Shown: piece after piece, positions 1 to 6,258 of the stretch
Numbering within the stretch: the first letter of the stretch is position 1
How the letters are laid out: each line of letters begins with the position of its first letter
Assembly (NCBI GenBank): GCA_035291645.1
Contig: DATDRQ010000234.1
Span: forward strand, 1 to 9,368
DNA length: 9,368 bases
Direction: 5' to 3'
From: DATDRQ01 sp035291645
GTDB taxonomy: Bacteria; Chloroflexota; Anaerolineae; Anaerolineales; UBA4823
The notes under the pieces: model-generated
Databases searched by the model: none
Seen by the model: only the letters and a program-made list of their open reading frames with translations
Told to the model about the DNA's origin: nothing
Position numbers and translations under genes: made by a program

Positions 1-48
1 AAGCAAGAGGTCGGATAATGGCATCGATCGATTCGTAAATCTCTTCAA

Positions 49-654
49 TTAATCTACTTGGGTGTCATCCTGTCGAGGCTTGAGCAGGACACCCTCGCGG
101 GGAACATACCGTTCCGGTGAAATAATTACGCCGCTTTCTCCGGCACCACCCTGAGATTCATCGACCGCAATCTCTGGATGAGTTTCTAGTTCTTTGAACC
201 ATTCTTGGAGTCTCGCCTTCTCGTCACCTTTGATGGCGTATAGGTTGGTGTGAGAAAGGAGGTGCTCGGCGATCAGCAACTGGACTTTGTTATGTAGATC
301 TGCACTACTCTTGAAGGTTTGCCACGTGTCCTGATCGCCAACCCGGCGCACGAAGTCATTCGCTGCGGGGGTGCGCAGGATGCCTTGTTTGAGCAGGAGC
401 ACCGGCGTGCGGTGCGATTGGCGGGCGATAAGCCATTCCAGACCAATCGGCGCCCGGATGTCGCTGCCCAATAATAAAAGATGTATGTTTGCAGTCCGGA
501 TAGCCTCGATATTTACCGGATTCCCCTGGGTTGACGATTGGACGATCCGCCAGCCAAGCGTGACCGGAACCTCAGCGATCAGGCGACCCAGCATGTCGCG
601 CTCGTGGTTTAAATCCGGCGCCGCAGATATGTAAATGATTAGCTCATCTACCAT
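49..654 (-). CDS. Hypothetical protein with DUF4062/TIR-like N-terminal domain
   Basis: A 201-residue protein that I cannot name. Residues 5-90 look like the DUF4062/TIR-like fold: a beta strand with IYIS followed by DLNHERD (residues 7-20) matches the family pattern (F/Y)ISS..DL..ERD. A hydrophobic strand HLLLLGSDIRAPIGLEWLIA (residues 58-77) and a further strand PVLLLK (84-89) follow, as in nucleotide-binding or TIR-like domains. The rest (about 110-201) is probably helical and then polar, with a Gly-rich patch near 168-175. There is no signal peptide or membrane segment, so it should be cytosolic. The ATG lies 4 bases after the MFS stop codon with only a weak GGCGAG-like ribosome site, so it is probably translated from the MFS message. 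DUF4062 domains often occur in signalling or STAND-type proteins, but here the domain is almost alone, with no NTPase partner. The family call is moderate; the function is unknown. Confidence 0.72.
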   Translation of the reverse strand: MVDELIIYISAAPDLNHERDMLGRLIAEVPVTLGWRIVQSSTQGNPVNIEAIRTANIHLLLLGSDIRAPIGLEWLIARQSHRTPVLLLKQGILRTPAANDFVRRVGDQDTWQTFKSSADLHNKVQLLIAEHLLSHTNLYAIKGDEKARLQEWFKELETHPEIAVDESQGGAGESGVIISPERYVPREGVLLKPRQDDTQVD

Positions 655-658
655 TCGA

Positions 659-1945
659 TTACTCGCCGATGAAATCGATCTCAGTCAGGGAGAGCTCCGT
701 TTCGAAATACCTGGGAGGGTCCTGCACTGTGAAAAACAGAATGGCAAGGGTGATAAGACCCGCGACGGCGGAAGCCAGAAAAGCAGCCCGGAAGCCTCTC
801 TGGTCGGCAAGCCAGCCGCCGATCAGAGGCGCCAGAAAAGTGAACGGGGCGACAATCGTATTCGCTAAACCGATGTAGGCCGGGCGATCTGAATCCCTTC
901 GCCCGAATTCCAGAGTCATTGCCATTGGAGTTGTCCAGGAGGCAACGTTCGCGATCCCGGCCAGGATAAAAACCACCAGAAAACCAGCCATTCCCTGGAC
1001 GGTAAAGGCCAGGCTGGCGCTTGCAATGGCTGCCAGAGTACCGAAAATCAATATGATCCGATGACCCCGCCTGTCTCCAAACCATCCCATGATCGGATTT
1101 GCAGCGATCTGGATTCCCATCAGCAGACCCGTCATCAACCCTATGGTCGCGACATTAATCTCCAGGATGCGGACCGCGTAGACGGTGTAGAATGCGAAGC
1201 CCATGGTAGCCAGTTGGGAAAACATGCGGGTAACGAGAAACCACCGGAAGTTGCCGTCTCGTTTCAGAATGATCCCGATATTCTTCCAAAATGCGTCGTT
1301 CTTCCCTTCTAATTGCGGGAGTGAGCTCCTGGCCTCTCGGGTCCGAGAAAGGAAAAACAAGGAAATAACCATTGAAAAGCTGGCCAACAAGAAACAGGTC
1401 GTAAAATCCGTGGGAGTTGCCAGGCGGGCGAGGATGATGCCGGCGACGATTGCGGAAATGCTGGCAAGCAGGTTCGCAATCGAGGACTGCAACCCGAAGA
1501 AGGTTCCGATACGATCAGAAGGGATGATCTTCGCAATCATACTCTGCCAGGCATTTGCAGTAAACCCACCACCCAAGCCCTGCCAGATTAAAATGATAAA
1601 AGTCAAGATGAGTGCATTCTGGGCTCCTAAGGAAGGAGAGAACCAGGCAACAATCGCCAGTCCTAGAAAAGGTAAGCGCTCGTGGATGGTAAAGACCAAC
1701 ACAGCCGGGCGGTATTGCTCAAGCCGGGAAACCCTTCGAGCGGTCAACAGTTGCGGTAACTGCCAGCCGACAGCATGTATGGCTGGGATCAGGCCGATCA
1801 GGATTGCGGAATCCGTGAATTCGCTGACGAACAATGGGATTATCGTGACGAAAGACGCAAAACCAAGCGCCGCGCCGAAGAAAGCACCGTCCAGCAGGTT
1901 GACGGTGGTGTTGTATCGAACCTGGTCATCCGATATCTGTTTCAA
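659..1945 (-). CDS. Major facilitator superfamily transporter, TTG start
   Basis: A 428-residue integral membrane protein with about twelve hydrophobic segments, typical in length for an MFS carrier. The MFS motif A loop appears between helices 2 and 3 of the second half as GWFGDRRGHR (residues 287-296), and a related GGWLADQRGFR occurs at 376-386. A charged central loop (about 201-232) separates the two six-helix halves. The substrate cannot be read from the sequence; drug or sugar efflux-like MFS relatives are the nearest match by eye. The start is forced: no ATG or GTG lies in frame between the in-frame TGA at 2039-2041 and the TTG at 1943-1945, and the next in-frame ATG is deep inside, at residue 136. 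The near-upstream region has only AGG 3 bases from the TTG, a poor ribosome site. The gene runs straight into the DUF4062-like gene with a 4-base gap, so the two likely form one operon. Family is certain; substrate unknown. Confidence 0.9.
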   Translation of the reverse strand: MKQISDDQVRYNTTVNLLDGAFFGAALGFASFVTIIPLFVSEFTDSAILIGLIPAIHAVGWQLPQLLTARRVSRLEQYRPAVLVFTIHERLPFLGLAIVAWFSPSLGAQNALILTFIILIWQGLGGGFTANAWQSMIAKIIPSDRIGTFFGLQSSIANLLASISAIVAGIILARLATPTDFTTCFLLASFSMVISLFFLSRTREARSSLPQLEGKNDAFWKNIGIILKRDGNFRWFLVTRMFSQLATMGFAFYTVYAVRILEINVATIGLMTGLLMGIQIAANPIMGWFGDRRGHRIILIFGTLAAIASASLAFTVQGMAGFLVVFILAGIANVASWTTPMAMTLEFGRRDSDRPAYIGLANTIVAPFTFLAPLIGGWLADQRGFRAAFLASAVAGLITLAILFFTVQDPPRYFETELSLTEIDFIGE

Positions 1946-1959
1946 AGGCCTACATTGTA

Positions 1960-1986
1960 ACCCCCGGCGGGATGCCCGCCGGGGGT
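1960..1986 (-). other. GC-rich 12-bp hairpin in the leader of the MFS gene
   Basis: The arms ACCCCCGGCGGG (1960-1971) and CCCGCCGGGGGT (1975-1986) are perfect inverted complements around a 3-base loop. On the minus strand it lies between glpC and the MFS gene, and its 3' arm ends 14 bases before the MFS start codon. It resembles an intrinsic terminator stem for the glp operon. However, neither strand has a convincing T-run after the stem: the minus strand continues TTACAATG. It also lies downstream of the best promoter candidate for the MFS gene, so it may instead be a leader structure that controls translation or stability of the MFS message. The structure is seen directly; the role is inferred. 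Confidence 0.75.
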
Positions 1987-1991
1987 AAATT

Positions 1992-1998
1992 TCTCCCT
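1992..1998 (-). promoter_or_regulatory. Shine-Dalgarno-like AGGGAGA upstream of the hairpin
   Basis: On the minus strand AGGGAGA is the best ribosome-binding-like sequence before the MFS gene, but it is 46 bases from the TTG start. The 27-base hairpin lies between them. If the hairpin is folded, the unpaired distance shrinks to about 19 bases. No good ribosome site exists nearer to the start, so this element may matter, but that is inference. Confidence 0.3.
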
Positions 1999-2006
1999 GG
2001 GTACCT

Positions 2007-2012
2007 ATTATA
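2007..2012 (-). promoter_or_regulatory. Candidate -10 box for the MFS/DUF4062 transcript
   Basis: The minus strand reads TATAAT exactly, 14-19 bases beyond the glpC stop codon. The -35 region would fall on the glpC stop and is poor (TTCTGA, 3 of 6 at 18-base spacing). Predicted transcription would begin near 2000 and give a leader of about 55 bases containing the hairpin. This suggests the MFS pair has its own promoter rather than relying only on glp read-through. Confidence 0.4.
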
Positions 2013-2030
2013 AATGATCGTCGATCGGGA

Positions 2031-3293
2031 TCAGAATGTCAGCATTTTCAGCATGCCTTCTGTTTCAAATCCATAGGATATGGCGAGCAGCTCTACTGGA
2101 TGGACGGATGGTATGCCAGTACCGTGAGTGATCTGCCAGCGGCAGGTCTCGCTGTCGCAAACCACGACGGGTGGTCTTGAACCTTGAACATCGACGAACA
2201 GCTGCCTTCCAACTGACATCGCGATGGGGTACTTCTCGATCTTATAACCATACGTACCGGCGATCCCGCAGCAAGAAGCATCACTCTCCAGGATGACCAG
2301 ATCCGGGATCAATCTCAAAATATCGACTGCTGGAGTTCCGATGCGGTGCGCCCGGTACTGGCATGGGGCGTGGTACGGCAGGGTGATCGGGAGTGGGCGC
2401 ATATCAAGGTTGAGATTTCCGGATTCGTATTGAAGGAGCAGGAATTCATTAAAATCGTAGGTCTGGCTTGCCAGCAATTGGGCTCCGTCTGTGTAGAAAT
2501 CCAACAACTCGGGCGCTTCTTCTTTCAAGGTCAGCGTGCAGCTGGTCGAGGTGCCGACGATGGGGATGCCCTGGTAGGCGTATTCGACGAGTTTGTTCAC
2601 GTTGCTCGCGTGGTAACGCCTGGCTGCAGTGAACTCGCCGTTCGAGAGGAGCGGCAATCCGCAGCAATTCTGGGGTGGGACGATCACCTCGAACCCGTTC
2701 GCTTCAAGAACGCGCACCGCAGCCCGGCCAATACGAGGTTCGTAGTATTCGGTCGAACAGCCGTGGTAGTAAACGATCTTCTGGCGAGAACCCGTTGGCT
2801 TTGGGTGCTGATGAAACCAGGTGGTAAACCGCTGGTCGGCAAACCTGGGAAGCGGGGCCGAGCGGTGGATTCCCAATACCTTTTCCATCATCACACGGAT
2901 AGGGGGGCTGGAGAGAATGGTATTGGCGATCGGGTGAAGTGGCTGGCCTACCTTTCCCAGCAGTTCGGAGCGGGCGAGCAGGTTATTACGCAGGCGGGCG
3001 CGTGCAGGGAACTTGCCCTGCTCCACCATGCGCGCCCGGGCGCGGGCGTTGATCTCGGCGATCTTAACTCCGGTGGGGCAGGACATATTGCACACCCGGC
3101 AGCCGCTACAGTAATCGACCGACATGTCCGCAGAGGGGCCGTTCGGTTGGCGGAACCTGCCGGCTTGCGGCCCTTCATACTTCGGGCCCGGGAACAGGTC
3201 GGTGACCGCCGTGACCGGGCACTTCGTCACGCAGATATTGCATTTGATGCACTGGTCGAGACTGAGTTCGACGGGATGGGGGATCGCGGTCAT
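2031..3293 (-). CDS. glpC: Anaerobic glycerol-3-phosphate dehydrogenase subunit C (iron-sulfur subunit)
   Basis: The electron-transfer subunit that passes electrons from the GlpAB flavoprotein towards membrane quinone; GlpC is known to tether the complex to the inner face of the membrane. At 420 residues it is slightly longer than the E. coli protein (396). Two 4Fe-4S motifs lie at the N-terminus: C15, C18, C21, C25 and C62, C65, C68, C72, each followed by Pro. Two CCG (cysteine-rich, heterodisulfide-reductase-like) domains follow: the first runs from YYHGC (175-179) to NCCG (209-212), the second from HAPC (308-311) to SCCG (340-343). There is no membrane helix, as usual for GlpC. The ATG overlaps the glpAB stop codon in ATGA (3290-3293), which points to translational coupling; GGGTG lies 5 bases upstream. 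It is the last gene of the glp operon. The product call is firm; glycolate oxidase GlcF has similar domains, but the context decides. Confidence 0.93.
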   Translation of the reverse strand: MTAIPHPVELSLDQCIKCNICVTKCPVTAVTDLFPGPKYEGPQAGRFRQPNGPSADMSVDYCSGCRVCNMSCPTGVKIAEINARARARMVEQGKFPARARLRNNLLARSELLGKVGQPLHPIANTILSSPPIRVMMEKVLGIHRSAPLPRFADQRFTTWFHQHPKPTGSRQKIVYYHGCSTEYYEPRIGRAAVRVLEANGFEVIVPPQNCCGLPLLSNGEFTAARRYHASNVNKLVEYAYQGIPIVGTSTSCTLTLKEEAPELLDFYTDGAQLLASQTYDFNEFLLLQYESGNLNLDMRPLPITLPYHAPCQYRAHRIGTPAVDILRLIPDLVILESDASCCGIAGTYGYKIEKYPIAMSVGRQLFVDVQGSRPPVVVCDSETCRWQITHGTGIPSVHPVELLAISYGFETEGMLKMLTF

Positions 3294-6250
3294 TGGATCA
3301 CCCGAGTTACGCCAAGCTTCGCGGCAAGGTTTTTCGTACTCAGCAAACCCGTTACCAATGCAACGCCGTCGAGCGACCGTTCCCGGACGTAGTCTCCGCC
3401 GGAAAGGATTCCGCCGGCAGCAAAAAGATTATCGTAAATGATATTTCCAGCTTCGTCGACCGGCTGGAATGCTGAATTGGAGGGCACACCGGATCGATAG
3501 ACAGGATGCCCCAATGGGTCTGAAAACCGGCTGCTGAACCATTCTGAACGATCGACAGGACTCTTCAATTCAAGATTGAACACGATCTCGCGCACTTTAC
3601 CATCTGGTTCTCCCACCAGTCCGCCGCCCAGGATGCCGCCTATCGCCAGGACGAAGGCCCTGGCGGGATGAGTCTTCCGCCGCGCAGCGGCTTCACTCCA
3701 GACGGAGTCCACGCGCCCTGCTTCGCTGGTCGAACCGAGCACCAGCATACCGTTAAAAATCTGTGCGCCCGCGCTACGCCCGGCAGAGCTGAGCAGGTTG
3801 TGCATACGGATACCGGGGATGGAAGGGGGAAGCCCGGGGATTTCAAACACAGGACGACCAAGCTGTTCTTCGAGTGTGTGGTGGACTTCGACCGCCTTTT
3901 GCATACCTAAGATTGCCGGGAAGCCGACCCTGCGGGACCTGCCCAGGTGGAGTTTCAGGGCCGCGATGACTTCGCCCAGGAAGGCCTCCGTTTCGAACAG
4001 CTGTGCAAGCACCGCTGGCGACAAGGAGCGCAGGTTTCTCAGGTCGGGCAAATCCAGCGAAATACCCTGCGCGGGGATGCCAAACCGGTTGATATTTTCT
4101 GCGGCGAGAGCAGGGTAAAAATCGAGGAATTGATCGAATCCGACCAGAAGCACCGGTTCCCGGACACGAAGATCGCCAGCAACCATCGACCGCGGAGCCA
4201 GGCAGGTCGGTCGAGGTACGCCCAGGGCGGACGGGAGCAACCAGTTACGGTCCAGCGAGCCGTCCAACGGGTAGCCCGACTCCTCGGAGAGCGTCTGTAG
4301 GGAGGTCAGGGCCTGTTCTACGGCTTCAATCCCTGCCAGCGCGTAGGGATGTCCAGGATAATTGTGCTGGAGAAATTCGATGGCCTGGCGCGGGTTTTCA
4401 ACCTGGACATGCTCCTCCCCGGGCAGATACCCCAGGACATCGATGCAGCCGGCGTTCCAATGGGTGGCGCCCCAACCACGGGTGATCAGCTTGGTGCTTA
4501 GCCCGGCCTGGCTGCTCCGCCAGGCGGCGACCAGCCCAGCCAACCCGCCGCCGATCACAACGACGTCATAGATCGCGGCGGGGGGAAAAGGTTGACGGTT
4601 ACCAGATGCGGCTGCCTTTTCCCGGTGCGGGGAAGAATGAGCCTGCGGTGGTGATCCTGGATCGGGTAAGGCATACATTTCGGCAGCTAGCTGAGAAGCT
4701 GGAGCGCCGGGCAGGTGATCTGCGTTCAAAACGCTTAAGTAGATCAGCTCGTCGAGGCGCTCCTGGCGCAGCTGTGAGCCCCATAAGATGGGCAGCAAGC
4801 CTTTCCAGCGTTCCTGGAGGAAATCCCGCAGGGCGACGTTGATCGCCTCCACTGCGGGATTCCTCAGGGCATGCCAGATGCCGGCTGCCCGGTAAGTGCA
4901 GAAGCCGCCCTGGCAGGGTCCCATCCCCAGCCGGGCTTCCCGGCGAATGTCGTCCAGGGATTTCGCCTCGCCCTCGACGATGGCTCGAACGATATCCTTC
5001 GGCCTGGCGAGCTCGCATTCACACACCAGCGAGCCGTAATCTTCTTCTAACTCTACTCGCTGGAGGTTTACCCCCAAATGGTGATAGTGTCCTCGTTCTG
5101 CGCCTGGTAACGGCTCGAGGTGCGTCCTGCATGGACGGGTAGTCTCGAGTTTCTCACACACCAGGTCGACGGTCGCCTCCGCCATCAGGCGGTAAGTCGT
5201 CCACTTGCCGCTGGTGATGGTGACCAGCCCGGAGACGCCGTCGCGAGGCTCATGGTCGAGCAGGACGTACGAACGCGGTACGTCACGCGAATCTGCAACC
5301 TGCCCCTCATGGTAGAGAGGGCGAACACCCGCCCAGGCGCGCAGCATGCGCATGCGCTGGAAACCGGGCACGAGCTTCTCGCCCTCTTCCAGCATCAGAC
5401 GGATTTCCCAGGGTTCGATTGCAATCCGGTCGGGGTCCGGGATGCGCAAGTCGGTGGTGCCGATGATGGAGACGGTATGGATCGGTACGAGGATATCTCC
5501 ATCCGAGGGCATCTTGCAACGGTTGATGACCGTGTTGACGATGCGGTGGTTGACCGCCACCATCGTCCCTTTTCCCGGCAAAATCTCGATCGAGACCCCG
5601 GCGGTCCCGGCGATCTTCCCTGCCCAGGCGCCGGAGGCGTTTACCACCATGTCGGCGGTAATCTCTACCTGTTCGTCTTTGACGACGTCATGGCAGGTAG
5701 CTCCGGTAATCCGTCCCCCCAGGCGAATTAGTCCTTTGATCTCGTGGTAATTCAGAATCTGCGCGCCATGTTGGCGGGCTGAGTCGGCGTTCACCTCGGA
5801 AGCCAGGAATGAATCGGCAGCCGCATCCGGGACCCGGAAACAGCGCAGGATGTCCGGGCTGAGCAGCGGCTCCTCTTTTAGCATCCGAGCGATGCTCACT
5901 TCCTCCACAGCAATCCCGGTTTGGCGGCAGCCTTCTATGAAGAGAGGGACGTAGGCCGGATCATCTTCCGGCGTGAGGACAAAGAACCCACCGGTGTCTT
6001 CCAGGCAATGCGGCATGATCCGGCGCAATACTTGGTTCTCGCGGATGCACTCGGCTGCGGCCTGGGGGTCTTTCACAGCGTAGCGTCCACCGCTGTGGAG
6101 CAGACCATGGTACCGCCCGGTAGTGCCATGGCTCAAGTCACGCTTTTCGACCAGGATCGTCTGGAAGCCGCGCATGGCGAGGTCGCGCGCCACACCCGTG
6201 CCGGTCGCACCGCCTCCGATTACCAGGACCTCAGTTTCCAGTGTACGCAT
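3290..6250 (-). CDS. glpAB: Fused GlpA-GlpB: anaerobic glycerol-3-phosphate dehydrogenase, subunits A and B in one polypeptide
   Basis: Oxidises sn-glycerol-3-phosphate to dihydroxyacetone phosphate with FAD and hands electrons to GlpC. The protein has 986 residues, close to E. coli GlpA (542) plus GlpB (419). Residues 1-365 are a DAO-type flavin domain with IGGGATGTG at 11-19 and the family's GRYHGLLHSGGRYAV (45-59). Residues 405-460 are the BFD-like [2Fe-2S] segment with C410, C412, C446 and C451. A GlpA tail runs to about 527. A low-complexity Pro/Ser/His/Ala linker (about 528-560) follows, then a complete GlpB domain: a second Rossmann motif IGGGLAGL (566-573), ATHWNAGCIDVLG (595-607) and a C-terminal NLFAAGGILSGGD (941-953). 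The frame is open throughout, with no start codon close to the GlpB domain except M525. AAGGAGA overlaps the glpK stop codon and lies only 1 base before this ATG, an unusually short spacing. In E. coli glpA and glpB are separate genes, so the fusion is the odd feature here. Confidence 0.93.
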   Translation of the reverse strand: MRTLETEVLVIGGGATGTGVARDLAMRGFQTILVEKRDLSHGTTGRYHGLLHSGGRYAVKDPQAAAECIRENQVLRRIMPHCLEDTGGFFVLTPEDDPAYVPLFIEGCRQTGIAVEEVSIARMLKEEPLLSPDILRCFRVPDAAADSFLASEVNADSARQHGAQILNYHEIKGLIRLGGRITGATCHDVVKDEQVEITADMVVNASGAWAGKIAGTAGVSIEILPGKGTMVAVNHRIVNTVINRCKMPSDGDILVPIHTVSIIGTTDLRIPDPDRIAIEPWEIRLMLEEGEKLVPGFQRMRMLRAWAGVRPLYHEGQVADSRDVPRSYVLLDHEPRDGVSGLVTITSGKWTTYRLMAEATVDLVCEKLETTRPCRTHLEPLPGAERGHYHHLGVNLQRVELEEDYGSLVCECELARPKDIVRAIVEGEAKSLDDIRREARLGMGPCQGGFCTYRAAGIWHALRNPAVEAINVALRDFLQERWKGLLPILWGSQLRQERLDELIYLSVLNADHLPGAPASQLAAEMYALPDPGSPPQAHSSPHREKAAASGNRQPFPPAAIYDVVVIGGGLAGLVAAWRSSQAGLSTKLITRGWGATHWNAGCIDVLGYLPGEEHVQVENPRQAIEFLQHNYPGHPYALAGIEAVEQALTSLQTLSEESGYPLDGSLDRNWLLPSALGVPRPTCLAPRSMVAGDLRVREPVLLVGFDQFLDFYPALAAENINRFGIPAQGISLDLPDLRNLRSLSPAVLAQLFETEAFLGEVIAALKLHLGRSRRVGFPAILGMQKAVEVHHTLEEQLGRPVFEIPGLPPSIPGIRMHNLLSSAGRSAGAQIFNGMLVLGSTSEAGRVDSVWSEAAARRKTHPARAFVLAIGGILGGGLVGEPDGKVREIVFNLELKSPVDRSEWFSSRFSDPLGHPVYRSGVPSNSAFQPVDEAGNIIYDNLFAAGGILSGGDYVRERSLDGVALVTGLLSTKNLAAKLGVTRVIQ
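4571..4669 (-). other. Inter-domain linker of the GlpA-GlpB fusion, with a T4C6 run
   Basis: Codons 528-560 of glpAB encode a low-complexity, probably disordered linker rich in Pro, Ser, Ala and His (for example DPGSPPQAHSSPH). It joins the GlpA and GlpB parts. On the coding strand TTTTCCCCCC (4580-4589) sits at its end. The reading frame is intact across the run, but both shifted frames meet a stop within nine codons after it: TGA at 4566-4568 for -1, and a TGA slightly further on for +1. Confidence 0.7.
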
Positions 6251-6251
6251 G

Positions 6252-6258
6252 TCTCCTT
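6252..6258 (-). promoter_or_regulatory. Ribosome binding site of glpAB
   Basis: On the minus strand AAGGAGA shares its first two bases with the glpK TAA stop codon and ends 1 base before the glpAB ATG. The GGAG core is 2 bases from the start, closer than usual. Termination of glpK translation right on this site suggests coupled re-initiation. Confidence 0.6.

Noticed and set aside
1..48. A possible downstream gene on the minus strand starting at ATG 22-24, or another frame reading EEIYESIDAIIRPLA.
   Set aside because: Only 48 bases are available, no start codon with a clear ribosome site fits, and two frames are open, so no gene can be supported.
49..654. Reading the DUF4062-like protein as part of an anti-phage defence system.
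   Set aside because: Only one TIR/DUF4062-like domain is visible, with no nuclease, NTPase or phage-related neighbour; context gives no support beyond the fold.
1203..1988. Long plus-strand open frame opposite the MFS gene.
   Set aside because: It is antisense to a clear membrane transporter; the translated sequence is basic and low in structure, with no family resemblance.
2346..3392. Long plus-strand open frame (348 codons) opposite glpC.
   Set aside because: It is antisense to a gene with clear GlpC motifs, lacks recognisable domains, and is typical of open shadow frames in GC-rich DNA.
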